Positions 26,602-35,944 are shown, numbered from the stretch's first letter. The stretch is 64,000 nt of DNA from Lachnospiraceae bacterium KM106-2 (GCA_009731425.1 AP018794.1:3366501-3430500); one strand, 5' to 3'. Notes: generated by a model from the letters alone, not told the origin. Numbers and translations: made by a program.

Positions 26602-26790
26602 TTATGCTTGGTCTTTTTTTCTGATATTACGGATATTTTTTTCAACTTGCTTTCTTGGAATCATAATCTGATGTCCACAGCCACAGCATTTTAAACGAAA
26701 ATCAATACCTACACGAAGTATTTCCCATTCACTGCTGCCACAAGGATGCTGTTTCTTCAATTTAATAATATCACCAATATTTAAATCCAT
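26602..26790 (-). CDS. DUF951-family protein
   Basis: 62 residues from the ATG at 26790 (MDLNIGDIIKLKKQHPCGSS), fixed by AAGGAGG six bases upstream. The N-terminal KKQHPCG...WEILRVGIDFRLKCCGCGH pattern defines DUF951. The conserved cysteines look able to bind zinc and the fold is probably a small OB-like barrel, but no function is established. It is commonly found near rpsF in Firmicutes. Its C-terminus is basic (RNIRKKDQA). Confidence 0.9.
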   Translation of the reverse strand: MDLNIGDIIKLKKQHPCGSSEWEILRVGIDFRLKCCGCGHQIMIPRKQVEKNIRNIRKKDQA

Positions 26791-26988
26791 AGCAACCTCC
26801 TTAACTTTCCTACTCGCAATTATAGCATTATAAAAAGAAATTAAGCAACTTTTTTTAAAACTATTGCATTCCATTTTTGTAAGGTGTAATATAGTTTTTA
26901 CAAGATGTGGTTTTCAATACTACATATTAAGTATTCAATTGCCACTTACTGTGTATAATAATTATATATTATTTAAGGAGGAGTTAAA

Positions 26989-27666
26989 ATGTTACGTCTT
27001 AAAAAAATAAAACCAAAAGATCCCGGCAGCGCCATTACTCATTTTATTGGCATGCTCATGGCTGGCCTATCTGCTACTCCATTACTAATTCGGGCCGCTA
27101 CTAATCCAGATAAAATTCATGTGCTTTCGCTCAGTGTATTTATTGTCAGCATGATCCTTTTATATACTGCAAGCACTCTATACCATACATTAAACTTGTC
27201 CGACAAAGCAAATCGAAGATTAAAGAAATTCGATCATATGATGATCTTTATATTAATTGCCGGATCTTATACGCCAATCTGTCTAATTGTCATTGGTGGC
27301 ACTTTAGGATATAGCATGTGTGCTCTTATCTGGTCCATGGCCATTGCAGGAATCATCCTAAAAGGTTTCTGGGTCTACTGTCCAAAGTGGGTTTCCAGTG
27401 TCATCTACATTGCAATGGGATGGACTTGTGTGATCGCATTCTCGCCAATCATTAATTCCCTATCACGTGCAGCCTTTGTATGGCTCTTAACCGGAGGAAT
27501 CATTTATACTGTAGGTGGTATTATCTATGCATTAAAGCTTCCTATCTTCAATACCAAACATAAAAACTTTGGTTCCCATGAGATCTTCCATCTCTTTGTA
27601 ATGGGCGGAAGTATTTGCCACTTTATCTTAATGTATTCCTTTGTCGCCCTTATGCCCTTACAATAG
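26989..27666 (+). CDS. Hemolysin III / PAQR-family membrane protein
   Basis: 225 residues with seven predicted membrane spans. The family residues are present: STLYHT in the second span, FDHMMIFILIAGSYTPICL, and SHEIFHLFVMGGSICHF near the C-terminus, whose histidines with the early His and Asp form the zinc site of PAQR proteins. The name comes from a Bacillus cereus hemolysin; the cellular role is unclear and membrane-fluidity or lipid functions have been proposed. AAGGAGGAG precedes the ATG. The stop is followed at once by repeat copy A. Confidence 0.93.
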   Translation: MLRLKKIKPKDPGSAITHFIGMLMAGLSATPLLIRAATNPDKIHVLSLSVFIVSMILLYTASTLYHTLNLSDKANRRLKKFDHMMIFILIAGSYTPICLIVIGGTLGYSMCALIWSMAIAGIILKGFWVYCPKWVSSVIYIAMGWTCVIAFSPIINSLSRAAFVWLLTGGIIYTVGGIIYALKLPIFNTKHKNFGSHEIFHLFVMGGSICHFILMYSFVALMPLQ

Positions 27667-27771
27667 AGTTTGGCTGGTAAGCCAAACTCTACGCGCCGAA
27701 CGCGATTGCGTAGCAATACCTCCTTTCGCGTGAGTGCGCATCTTTCTTCCTGTTTTTTAGGAAGCTTTTTT
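27665..27771 (+). repeat. Dispersed structured repeat, copy A, ending in a terminator
   Basis: In order on the plus strand: an 11-base hairpin AGAGTTTGGCT / AGCCAAACTCT (27665-27690), GC-rich CGCGCCGAACGCG, a hairpin ATTGC / GCAAT, an unpaired ACCTCCTTTC, a hairpin GCG / CGC, then CTTCCT / AGGAAG and CTTTTTT (27746-27771). Copy B at 36097-36178 has the same order with compensating base changes in the stems. It lies in the 3' untranslated region of the hemolysin III gene and could also be processed as a small RNA. Confidence 0.75.
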
Positions 27772-27778
27772 ATACAAT

Positions 27779-27809
27779 ATAAAAAGTAGCAGGATTTCTC
27801 CTGCTACTT
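27779..27809 (-). terminator. Minus-strand terminator after the spoIIQ-type gene region
   Basis: AAGTAGCAGGA / TCCTGCTACTT with loop TTTC and a T run only on the minus strand. Confidence 0.8.
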
Positions 27810-27867
27810 AAATTTATATAAAGCAACCGATAAACTTCGTATTTCATTCTAATATAGGGTATAAAAA

Positions 27868-27922
27868 AAGAGATTCATTGTGATAACTCGGCTGCGAGTT
27901 TTTAATATGTAATGAATCTCTT
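27868..27922 (+). other. Nested hairpin
   Basis: Outer arms AAGAGATTCATT / AATGAATCTCTT enclose an inner hairpin AACTCG / CGAGTT followed by TTT. The inner hairpin looks like a weak terminator that the outer arms could stabilise. It precedes the possible small gene at 27946. Confidence 0.55.
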
Positions 27923-27945
27923 CTTTCATAGGAGGGTATGAATTA

Positions 27946-28071
27946 ATGAATATGAACTTTATGAAATGTTATAATACACTATATGCCAAAACAAAAAATG
28001 TGTTACAGCAATATGTGAAAAATAAAAGAACCAGCTTTGATATAACTCAAAGCTGGTTCTTTTATTTTTAA
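27946..28071 (+). CDS. Possible 41-residue small protein
   Basis: An ATG with AGGAGGG nine bases upstream opens a 41-codon frame beginning MNMNFMKCYNTLYAKTKNVL. Its last third is encoded by the 17-base stem of the terminator at 28024-28063, and its stop overlaps the stop of the converging gene by three bases. The good ribosome binding site argues for translation. The overlap with the terminator and lack of any recognised family argue against. A decayed leader peptide or chance frame are alternatives. Confidence 0.3.
   Translation: MNMNFMKCYNTLYAKTKNVLQQYVKNKRTSFDITQSWFFYF
28024..28069. terminator. Bidirectional terminator
   Basis: Perfect 17-base stem AAAAGAACCAGCTTTGA / TCAAAGCTGGTTCTTTT, six-base loop, with a T run on the plus strand; the minus strand also ends in Ts. 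Confidence 0.9.
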
Positions 28072-28835
28072 CGAAGCAATAACATTGGATTGACCGTTTC
28101 CTCATGTTCTAATACTTTGAAGTAAAGATTTCCACCTTCTACAACATAATACTTTGTAGGTTGTGCCACGGTACCGATCTTTTGTCCTTCCTTAACAATA
28201 TCACCTTTTTTAACTTGAAGCTTTTGTAACTGCCCATATACAAGCTTATAATTATTTCCGATATCCATCGTAACCGTTAAGCCTGTCTCCTCATCCTTAG
28301 TAATACTCGTAATCTTACCTGCTGCTGCACTCTTGACAGGATCTCCTACCTTAGCATCAATAATAATTGCAGGATTACATTTGTACTGACCAAGCGTTGC
28401 AAAATATACACCACGATCCATACTGTACTTCATCAATACATTTCCTTTTACTGGCCATGCAAGACCTTTCTCCTCATTAAATTTCAGATTAGCATTTACC
28501 TTCGCATTATCTTGCTTTGTCACTGCTACTGATTCATCTTTTTTCGTCGTTGCTTGTTTCGTATCCTTTGTATTATTTTTTATGTTTGTCTGTTTGTCCG
28601 GTTGGGCTGTTTCATTTTTTGCCGCATTGGAGTTTGCTTCTTTACCCGTGTTTTTTGTCTTCTCTGTTTCTTCAGATGACATCTTAGCCAAATCTGTTCC
28701 GCCATTATTCTGTTTCTTTACAGAGGTAGTATTCAACACTACAAAACAAATTGCAAATACTGCCAAAACACCAGTTAGAAGCGATAAATAAAATCCTTTA
28801 CTCTTGAAAAGAGTTGTCAATTTCTCTTTACTCAT
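28068..28835 (-). CDS. SpoIIQ-like LytM/M23 protein with degenerate active site
   Basis: 255 residues from the ATG at 28835, which has AGAGGTG upstream. A single span (about 15-35) is followed by a Lys/Thr/Asn-rich linker and a C-terminal M23 (LytM) domain (about 130-250). The zinc ligands expected in H-x3-D, Y-G-H and H-x-H are replaced: NPAIIID, VYGQLQ and GNLYFKV. It is therefore probably not a peptidase. This fits SpoIIQ, the forespore half of the engulfment channel, whose Bacillus version is also inactive. It follows a spoIID-type gene, the same order as in Clostridioides difficile. Expected control by sigma-F was not verified. Confidence 0.8.
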   Translation of the reverse strand: MSKEKLTTLFKSKGFYLSLLTGVLAVFAICFVVLNTTSVKKQNNGGTDLAKMSSEETEKTKNTGKEANSNAAKNETAQPDKQTNIKNNTKDTKQATTKKDESVAVTKQDNAKVNANLKFNEEKGLAWPVKGNVLMKYSMDRGVYFATLGQYKCNPAIIIDAKVGDPVKSAAAGKITSITKDEETGLTVTMDIGNNYKLVYGQLQKLQVKKGDIVKEGQKIGTVAQPTKYYVVEGGNLYFKVLEHEETVNPMLLLR

Positions 28836-28901
28836 TTTATCACCTCTAACTGTATCTTCGCCATAATTAGAAACTTTATACATTTTTGTAAATAAAAAGA
28901 A

Positions 28902-29861
28902 TTATTTTAACGAATATTTTTCAATACTTACATCCTTATAGTAGTACTTCAATAATTCCTCATATCCTGTTCCCTCTTTCGCCATCTCATTTGCGCCAAA
29001 CTGGCTAAAACCAATTCCTTCGCCTTTTCCTTTTACAATAAACTGGATCTGTCCGTCACCATCCTGGATAGTGAAATTACAGGAATTTAGACTCAGCACC
29101 TCACTTAGTTCATCACCACTAATGTTAGAATCGCCTATTTTAGCAGATATAATATATCCTTCTTCATCTTTTTTTACGATCTGGATCTGATCAAATAAAG
29201 TTTCTTCCGACAGAGTGGTTATGCCTAACTGCTCCTTTAATAGATCTATCAGATCATTTCTTTTATACTTCTTTACTGTCATTGCTAAATCTGATTTAAT
29301 ATCTGCACTACTATCCACAGACACCAGATATTCCTTCTTCTCACCATATACTTTTTCATAGTCCCTCGTCTTGCCTGCATTACAATAATGGAAGTGTGCA
29401 TCGATCGGCTTATCTGCATAAACGATAATCTGATCTTTTGTCTTTTGGATCGCACTATTGATTTTTTTCACATATACCTCATATTGTTTTGTATCTATTT
29501 CATTCTTTAACTGTTCCATCGTAACATAAGAAAGACCCAATTTATCTCCATCTACAGTATCCCCCGACTGTAAATAAGAACGATATAATATAGTACGTAT
29601 GATAACTACCTGTGCTTGCAACGTCTCATCTTCAAATGTCATCGGCATACTGCCTGCCAACGCTCCTTTTATGTACTCATCCTCTGATAATATAATGGTC
29701 TGTCCATTCTTCGCTACACTAACTGGTATTTCCTTCTTATTCGTCCCAGAGACTGCTTTCCCATTCGACCAGCTAATTGTAATAAAGAATGGCACAAATA
29801 ATACGATCATTCCCAGCAAAAGAACTAACATTACTTTCTCTCTCACGAATCTATTCACCAT
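28902..29861 (-). CDS. Stage II sporulation protein SpoIID-type
   Basis: 319 residues with an N-terminal span (about 10-30). The signature EYIKGALAGSMPMTFEDETLQAQ resembles the SpoIID signature, usually AGEMP-x2-F-x2-EALKAQ. The glutamate reported as catalytic for glycan cleavage in Bacillus SpoIID is here S71. HFHYCNAGKTRDYEKVYG and a C-terminal GKGEGIGFSQFGANEMA segment are also family-like. SpoIID cleaves glycan strands during engulfment; this version may lack that activity. The start ATG has only a poor ribosome binding site (AAGG, one base away), so a nearby GTG may be used. Confidence 0.82.
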   Translation of the reverse strand: MVNRFVREKVMLVLLLGMIVLFVPFFITISWSNGKAVSGTNKKEIPVSVAKNGQTIILSEDEYIKGALAGSMPMTFEDETLQAQVVIIRTILYRSYLQSGDTVDGDKLGLSYVTMEQLKNEIDTKQYEVYVKKINSAIQKTKDQIIVYADKPIDAHFHYCNAGKTRDYEKVYGEKKEYLVSVDSSADIKSDLAMTVKKYKRNDLIDLLKEQLGITTLSEETLFDQIQIVKKDEEGYIISAKIGDSNISGDELSEVLSLNSCNFTIQDGDGQIQFIVKGKGEGIGFSQFGANEMAKEGTGYEELLKYYYKDVSIEKYSLK

Positions 29862-29952
29862 GCCTTACACTGACATTTCGTATAATATATATGTCTGAGA
29901 GCTTAGCCAATATACTTACATAAGACAAACAAACTTTAATAAATTGTTAAAG

Positions 29953-29986
29953 CACAAAAAAGGAGGGCAACTAATTCACCCTCCTT
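29953..29986 (-). terminator. glgP terminator
   Basis: AAGGAGGG / CCCTCCTT stem and six Ts on the minus strand. Confidence 0.85.
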
Positions 29987-29991
29987 AGAGA

Positions 29992-32445
29992 CTATAAGTC
30001 CACCGTCACTTTATCTAATTTCCAAAGATCATCCACATATTCTTGGATTGTTCGATCCGAAGAAAACTTTCCGGCACATGCTGTGTTCATCATTGCCATC
30101 TTAGCCCATTGATTTGGATTCATATAAGCTTTCTCGACTCTCTTCTGTGCCTCCTCATAAGAATGAAAATCCTTCAAAATAAAGTATTGATCTGCACGTT
30201 CTCCACCATTTGGCTCTAAAAGAGAGTTATAAATCTCACGGAACAGCTCCGTATTCTCCGGTGAATAAAATCCATTGATCAATTGCGTTAATACGGTACG
30301 AATATCTTGATCGATATTATAGATATCTTTTGGATTATAACCTCCATTCAGCTCATAATTAATAACCTCATCGGAACTCAAACCAAAGATAAATACATTC
30401 TCTTTTCCTACTTCTTCAACGATTTCAACATTTGCACCATCCATAGTACCTAATGTAACAGCTCCATTTAGCATAAACTTCATATTGCTGGTACCACTTG
30501 CCTCTTTACTTGCGGTTGAAATCTGTTCCGACACATCCGCTGCAGAAATAATGATCTCTGCATTTGATACTCGATAGTTCTCTATAAATACAACCTTTAA
30601 TTTATTCTTGATACTCTTATCATTATTGACTACTTCACCTACATTGTTGATCAGCTTAATGATCGCCTTTGCACGACGATATCCAGCACTCGCCTTTGCA
30701 CCAAAGATGAATGTTCTTGGATAGAACTCCATATCTGGGTTCTTTTTTAGTTGATTGTATAGATGCATGATATGAAGGATATTCAACAACTGTCTCTTAT
30801 ACTCATGAAGTCGTTTTACCTGCACATCAAAAATAGTTCTAGGATCAACATCTACATTGTTATGTTTCTTAATATATTCCGCTAATCTTACCTTATTTTG
30901 ATACTTAATATTCATAAATTCTCGCTGACTCTTTAGATCATCTGCATATACCGCAATTTCTTTAATATGATCTAAATTTGTAATCCAATCCGAACCTATC
31001 TTTCTTGTCACCCAGTCTGCCAATAAAGGATTAGCATGTAATAGGAATCTTCTCTGCGTAATTCCATTTGTCTTATTATTAAATTTATATGGCATCATCT
31101 CATAGAAATCTTTTAATTGCTGCTTTTTCAGAATCTCTGTATGCAATTTAGCCACACCATTTACGGAATAGCTGGCAACAATCGCAAGATTCGCCATCTT
31201 CACTTGACCATCATAGATGATCGCCATATTTTGAATCTTTTGATAATCTCCAGGATACTTCGCTTGGATTTCTAAAATAAAACGACGATTAATCTCTTCC
31301 ACAATCTGATAAATTCTAGGCAGCAATCGTGAGAAGAGCTCTAATGGCCATTTTTCCAATGCTTCTGACATAATAGTATGATTCGTATAAGCACATGTCT
31401 TAGTAGTAATCTCCCAAGCTTCATCCCATTCTAGATCATAATCATCCATTAAGATCCGCATTAATTCAGGAACCGCAACTGTCGGATGAGTGTCATTTAG
31501 CTGGAAACATACTTTTTCATATAAATAACGTACATCATCATGATTCTCCAAATACTTAGATACAGCACGTTGGATACTGGCTGATACGAAGAAATACTGT
31601 TGTTTTAATCGCAACTCTTTCCCTGCATAATGATTATCATTTGGATATAGCACTTCACATATGGTACGTGCTAGATTCTCCTGTTCCACTGCCTTTTGAT
31701 AATCACCTTTATCAAAGGAGTCTAAGTTAAAATATACAATAGGTTCTGCATCCCAGATTCGAAGGGTATTTACTACATTATTTCCATAACCCAGGACTGG
31801 GATATCATAAGGTACCGCAAGAACCGAGGAATAGTTCTCTTGAACAAATCGCTCTTTACCGCGATCGTCCTTAATGATTCTGACATAACCGCCAAATTTG
31901 ACTTCCACCGAATATTCAGCCCGCTTCATTTCAAATGGATTTCCATTTTTCAGCCAGTGGTCGGGTACTTCTATCTGGTAGCCATTCTCGATCTTTTGCT
32001 CAAACATACCATACTTATACCGAATTCCACATCCATAAGCGGCATATCCAAGCGTTGATAAAGAATCTAAAAAACATGCTGCAAGTCTACCAAGACCTCC
32101 ATTTCCTAAAGCTGGGTCTGGTTCCTGATCTTCAATTACATTAAGATCTAAACCTAGTTCGTCTAATGCTTCCCGAATCACCTTATCTGCACATAAATTT
32201 ATAATACAGTTCCCAAGTGCCCTGCCCATTAAAAATTCCATAGAGAGATAGTAAACTGTCTTAACATCCTTTTCCTCATATACCTTATGCGTAGCCATCC
32301 AGCGGTCAATAATATAATCCTTTACTGCATAGGCCACGGCTTGAAACAATTGTTGATCATTTGCTTCATTGATTGGTTTGCGGAATAACACTTTTAAGTT
32401 ATCTGTAACATGTTTTTTGAACTCTTCTTTATTGATCTCCTGCAT
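29992..32445 (-). CDS. glgP: Glycogen/starch/alpha-glucan phosphorylase
   Basis: 817 residues from the ATG at 32445 (MQEINKEEFKKHV), chosen for AGGGAGGG five bases upstream. It releases glucose-1-phosphate from glycogen. Conserved blocks are LSMEFLMGRALGN, QEPDPALGNGGLGRLAACFL, the phosphate/PLP region RVSNAEIIISAADVSEQIS and EASGTSNMKFMLNGAVTLGT, which contains the PLP lysine region. Length and all blocks are normal. It is monocistronic. It complements glgCD at the left of the window for storage and reuse of glucose. Confidence 0.97.
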   Translation of the reverse strand: MQEINKEEFKKHVTDNLKVLFRKPINEANDQQLFQAVAYAVKDYIIDRWMATHKVYEEKDVKTVYYLSMEFLMGRALGNCIINLCADKVIREALDELGLDLNVIEDQEPDPALGNGGLGRLAACFLDSLSTLGYAAYGCGIRYKYGMFEQKIENGYQIEVPDHWLKNGNPFEMKRAEYSVEVKFGGYVRIIKDDRGKERFVQENYSSVLAVPYDIPVLGYGNNVVNTLRIWDAEPIVYFNLDSFDKGDYQKAVEQENLARTICEVLYPNDNHYAGKELRLKQQYFFVSASIQRAVSKYLENHDDVRYLYEKVCFQLNDTHPTVAVPELMRILMDDYDLEWDEAWEITTKTCAYTNHTIMSEALEKWPLELFSRLLPRIYQIVEEINRRFILEIQAKYPGDYQKIQNMAIIYDGQVKMANLAIVASYSVNGVAKLHTEILKKQQLKDFYEMMPYKFNNKTNGITQRRFLLHANPLLADWVTRKIGSDWITNLDHIKEIAVYADDLKSQREFMNIKYQNKVRLAEYIKKHNNVDVDPRTIFDVQVKRLHEYKRQLLNILHIMHLYNQLKKNPDMEFYPRTFIFGAKASAGYRRAKAIIKLINNVGEVVNNDKSIKNKLKVVFIENYRVSNAEIIISAADVSEQISTASKEASGTSNMKFMLNGAVTLGTMDGANVEIVEEVGKENVFIFGLSSDEVINYELNGGYNPKDIYNIDQDIRTVLTQLINGFYSPENTELFREIYNSLLEPNGGERADQYFILKDFHSYEEAQKRVEKAYMNPNQWAKMAMMNTACAGKFSSDRTIQEYVDDLWKLDKVTVDL

Positions 32446-32673
32446 AAGCGCCCTCCCTATGTATATACCTATTATATAATATTCAGAAATTTCATTTTGT
32501 ATACTGATTGGTATATACATTGTATTAATATATATTTATTCTTCTTTCTTCCAAATCATACATATTTCAAACATCAGGAAAATTTTAGTTAAATATTAAC
32601 ATTTAATCTACATTTTTACAACATATTACAATTCAACTCCTAAGAATCCACTCTGATTGAATATTCTTATATC

Positions 32674-32713
32674 AAAAAAGAAGGCTATCCCCACTAAAAG
32701 AGATAGCCTTCTT
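32674..32713 (-). terminator. ileS terminator
   Basis: AAGAAGGCTATC / GATAGCCTTCTT with a T run on the minus strand. The remaining gap to glgP is AT-rich with a TATAAT at 32471-32476 that may be the glgP -10. Confidence 0.88.
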
Positions 32714-32725
32714 CTTACATAAAAT

Positions 32726-35700
32726 TTATTTTACTTGTTTTACAGCGATCGTTACTGTTTCGCCGTTGATGTTCCATTCTTTTTCAATGCCTTCTGTTCT
32801 ATCAAATACAATTTCATTTGCTAAAACTTTATCTTTGATCGCATCCGCATTTGCTTTTACGATTGCTTCGATCTTTTCATTACCAGATACACATACTAAG
32901 ATGTGATCCATAACTTCGAAATCAGAATCTTTACGCATTGTCTGGATCTTACTGATCACTTCAAGCATGAAACCTTCTTCGATCAATTCTTCAGTAAGGT
33001 TTGTATCGATTACAACTGTGATACCATAGTCAGAATCAGAAACATATCCTTCTTTTTGTGCAGCTTCAATTAGTAAATCATCTTTTTCGATTACTTCTTC
33101 GTTACCTTCAAGAGTTACTGTAATGCTTCCCTTAGCATTTAAGGAATCCATAGCAGCATTTCCATCAAGGCTAGCTAACACTTCTTTTAATTCGTTGATC
33201 TGTTTACCAAAACGTCTACCAAGAGTTCTTAATTGAGGTTTGAATGTATAAGAAGTGAAATCTCTTACATCGTTTGTAAATGTTACTTCTTTTACATTTA
33301 ATTCATCTTCAATAATATCACGATAGAAATCAGATAAATCTCCTTCTGCTTTCACATACATCTTTCCGATTGGCTGTCTGTTCTTGATGTTTGCTGTATT
33401 ACGGCAAGAACGTCCTAATACAACGATATCAACAACTTCATCCATATCTTTTTCAAGTTTTGCATCAATCCATGCTTCATTTACTTCTGGGAAGTCACAT
33501 AAATGGATACTTTCAGGAGCAGTCTTATCAACGCTTCTTACTAAGTTTTGATAAATGTCTTCTGTCATAAATGGAACCATTGGTGCTGCAGCTTTACATA
33601 CTGTTACTAATGCAGTGTATAAAGTCATGTATGCATTGATCTTATCTTGTTCCATTCCTTTTGCCCAGAAACGTTCACGACCACGTCTTACGTACCAGTT
33701 ACTCATTTCATCTACGAAGCTTTGTAATGCTCTTGCAGTTTCAGGAATCTTGTAGTTAGCAAGGTTTTCATCAACTGTTTTTACAACTGTATTTAATTTA
33801 GATAATAACCACTTATCCATTACAGATAACTTATCATAATCTAATGTATATTTTGATGCATCGAATTCATCAATATTTGCGTAAAGTACGAAGAATGCAT
33901 AAGTGTTCCATAAAGTACCTAAGAACTTACGTTGTCCTTCCATAACTGCTTTACCGTGGAAGCGATTTGGTAACCATGGTGCTGAGTTAATGTAGAAGTA
34001 CCAACGGATCGCATCTGCTCCGTAAGTTTGCAATGCTTCCATAGGATCTACTGCATTACCTTTAGATTTTGACATCTTCTGTCCATTTTCATCTTGAACG
34101 TGACCTAAAACGATAACATTCTTATATGGTGCTTCATTGAAAAGTAAAGTAGAGATTGCAAGTAAGGAATAGAACCATCCTCTTGTCTGATCTACTGCTT
34201 CTGAAATGAAGTTTGCAGGGAATTGTTGTTTAAATAGGTCTTGGTTTTCAAATGGATAGTGATGTTGTGCAAATGGCATAGAACCTGAATCGAACCAGCA
34301 GTCGATAACTTCAGGAACACGTTTCATTTGTTTTCCACAGTGTGGACACTTAATTGTTACTTGATCAATGTATGGTCTGTGAAGTTCAATATCATCTGGA
34401 CAGTTATCAGACATTTCTTTTAACTCAGCAATACTTCCGATTGCATGTTGTTCGCCACATTCACATTCCCAAACATTAAGTGGAGTTCCCCAGTAACGGT
34501 TACGGCTAACGCCCCAGTCTTGAACGTTTTCTAACCAGTCACCAAAACGACCTTTACCGATTGTTTCTGGAATCCAGTTTACTTTATTATTATTACGGAT
34601 TAAATCATCTTTTACAGCTGTCATCTTGATGAACCAAGATTCTCTTGCATAGTAGATCAGTGGTGTATCACATCTCCAGCAGAATGGGTAGCTGTGTTCA
34701 AATTTTAAGGCTTTGAAAAGAAGATTTTTCTCTCTTAACATCTTAAGAATTCCTTCGTCAGCTTTCTTACAGAATACGCCTGCGAAGTCAGTTACTTCTT
34801 TCTTTAATTCACCTTTTTCATCAACTAATTGAACTAATGGAAGGTCATATTTACGTCCAACCTTGGCATCATCTTCACCAAATGCAGGAGCGATATGAAC
34901 AACACCAGTACCATCTGTTAATGTAACATAAGAATCACAAGTTACATAAAAAGCTTTCTTCTTATTAACCATTGTTCTATCTTCTGGTGTTACAACAGTA
35001 CCATCTGGTTTGTTGAATACATAATCAAATAATGGTTCATATTGTTTGTATTCTAAGTCTTTACCAACGAATTTCTCAACCACTTCATAAGCGCCGTCGA
35101 TAACAGAAAGTAAAGCTTCTGCTAAGTAGTAGTATTCTGTTCCTACTGCTGTCTCTTCTTCGCCTTCTTTTACTACGTTATGTTTTTCATTAACACTTAC
35201 TTTAACTTTTACATAAGTTTCTTCTGGGTTAACACAAAGTGCAACGTTTGAAGGAAGTGTCCAAGGAGTTGTTGTCCAAGCTAAGATATATTCATCAGTT
35301 GTATCTTTTACTCTAAATTTAGCGATTGCTGATTTTTCTTTTACATCTTTGTAACCTTGTGCTACTTCGTGAGAAGATAAAGGTGTTCCACATCTTGGGC
35401 AGTAAGGTACGATCTTGTAACCTTTGTAAAGTAATTTCTTATCCCAGATTTGTTTTAACGCCCACCATTCAGATTCGATGAAGTTATTATCATAAGTTAC
35501 ATATGGATGTTCCATATCAGCCCAGAAACCTACTGTATCAGAGAATTGTTCCCACATACCTTTGTATTTCCAAACGCTGTCCTTACATTCTTTAATAAAT
35601 GGTTCTAAACCGTATTGTTCAATCTGCTCTTTACCATCAAGACCAAGCATCTTTTCTACTTCAAGTTCTACTGGAAGACCGTGAGTATCCCATCCAGCCT

Positions 35701-35944
35701 TTCTTGGTACCATGTAACCTTTCATAGTACGGTATCTTGGAATCATATCCTTAATAACACGTGTTAAAACGTGACCGATATGAGGCTTACCATTTGCTGT
35801 TGGTGGTCCATCATAGAAAGTATAAGTTTCACCCTCTTTACGAGAATCAATACTTTTTTCAAAAATATCATTTTCGTTCCAAAATGTTTCAATCTTTTTT
35901 TCTCTCTCAACGAAGTTGAGGTTTGTTGACACCTTTTCGTACAT
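32726..35944 (-). CDS. ileS: Isoleucyl-tRNA synthetase (long, IleRS2-like form)
   Basis: 1072 residues. HIGH motif PHIGH within PPTANGKPHIGHVLTRVIKD and KMSKS motif in ENGQKMSKSKGNAVDP are both present. GWDTHGLPVELEVEKMLG and the length above 1000 residues match the eukaryote-like type 2 enzyme rather than the shorter type 1 form. Type 2 enzymes are generally less sensitive to pseudomonic acid; that is inferred here. CPRCG, CECG and CPHCG pairs suggest zinc sites. AAGGAGG precedes the ATG. It is controlled by the T-box at 36206-36480, with a repeat element inserted between the T-box terminator and the gene. Confidence 0.96.
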   Translation of the reverse strand: MYEKVSTNLNFVEREKKIETFWNENDIFEKSIDSRKEGETYTFYDGPPTANGKPHIGHVLTRVIKDMIPRYRTMKGYMVPRKAGWDTHGLPVELEVEKMLGLDGKEQIEQYGLEPFIKECKDSVWKYKGMWEQFSDTVGFWADMEHPYVTYDNNFIESEWWALKQIWDKKLLYKGYKIVPYCPRCGTPLSSHEVAQGYKDVKEKSAIAKFRVKDTTDEYILAWTTTPWTLPSNVALCVNPEETYVKVKVSVNEKHNVVKEGEEETAVGTEYYYLAEALLSVIDGAYEVVEKFVGKDLEYKQYEPLFDYVFNKPDGTVVTPEDRTMVNKKKAFYVTCDSYVTLTDGTGVVHIAPAFGEDDAKVGRKYDLPLVQLVDEKGELKKEVTDFAGVFCKKADEGILKMLREKNLLFKALKFEHSYPFCWRCDTPLIYYARESWFIKMTAVKDDLIRNNNKVNWIPETIGKGRFGDWLENVQDWGVSRNRYWGTPLNVWECECGEQHAIGSIAELKEMSDNCPDDIELHRPYIDQVTIKCPHCGKQMKRVPEVIDCWFDSGSMPFAQHHYPFENQDLFKQQFPANFISEAVDQTRGWFYSLLAISTLLFNEAPYKNVIVLGHVQDENGQKMSKSKGNAVDPMEALQTYGADAIRWYFYINSAPWLPNRFHGKAVMEGQRKFLGTLWNTYAFFVLYANIDEFDASKYTLDYDKLSVMDKWLLSKLNTVVKTVDENLANYKIPETARALQSFVDEMSNWYVRRGRERFWAKGMEQDKINAYMTLYTALVTVCKAAAPMVPFMTEDIYQNLVRSVDKTAPESIHLCDFPEVNEAWIDAKLEKDMDEVVDIVVLGRSCRNTANIKNRQPIGKMYVKAEGDLSDFYRDIIEDELNVKEVTFTNDVRDFTSYTFKPQLRTLGRRFGKQINELKEVLASLDGNAAMDSLNAKGSITVTLEGNEEVIEKDDLLIEAAQKEGYVSDSDYGITVVIDTNLTEELIEEGFMLEVISKIQTMRKDSDFEVMDHILVCVSGNEKIEAIVKANADAIKDKVLANEIVFDRTEGIEKEWNINGETVTIAVKQVK

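Noticed and set aside
27525..27716. 63-codon minus-strand frame over the end of hemolysin III and repeat copy A
   Set aside because: It starts in the repeat and then runs antisense to a clear gene; no family resemblance.
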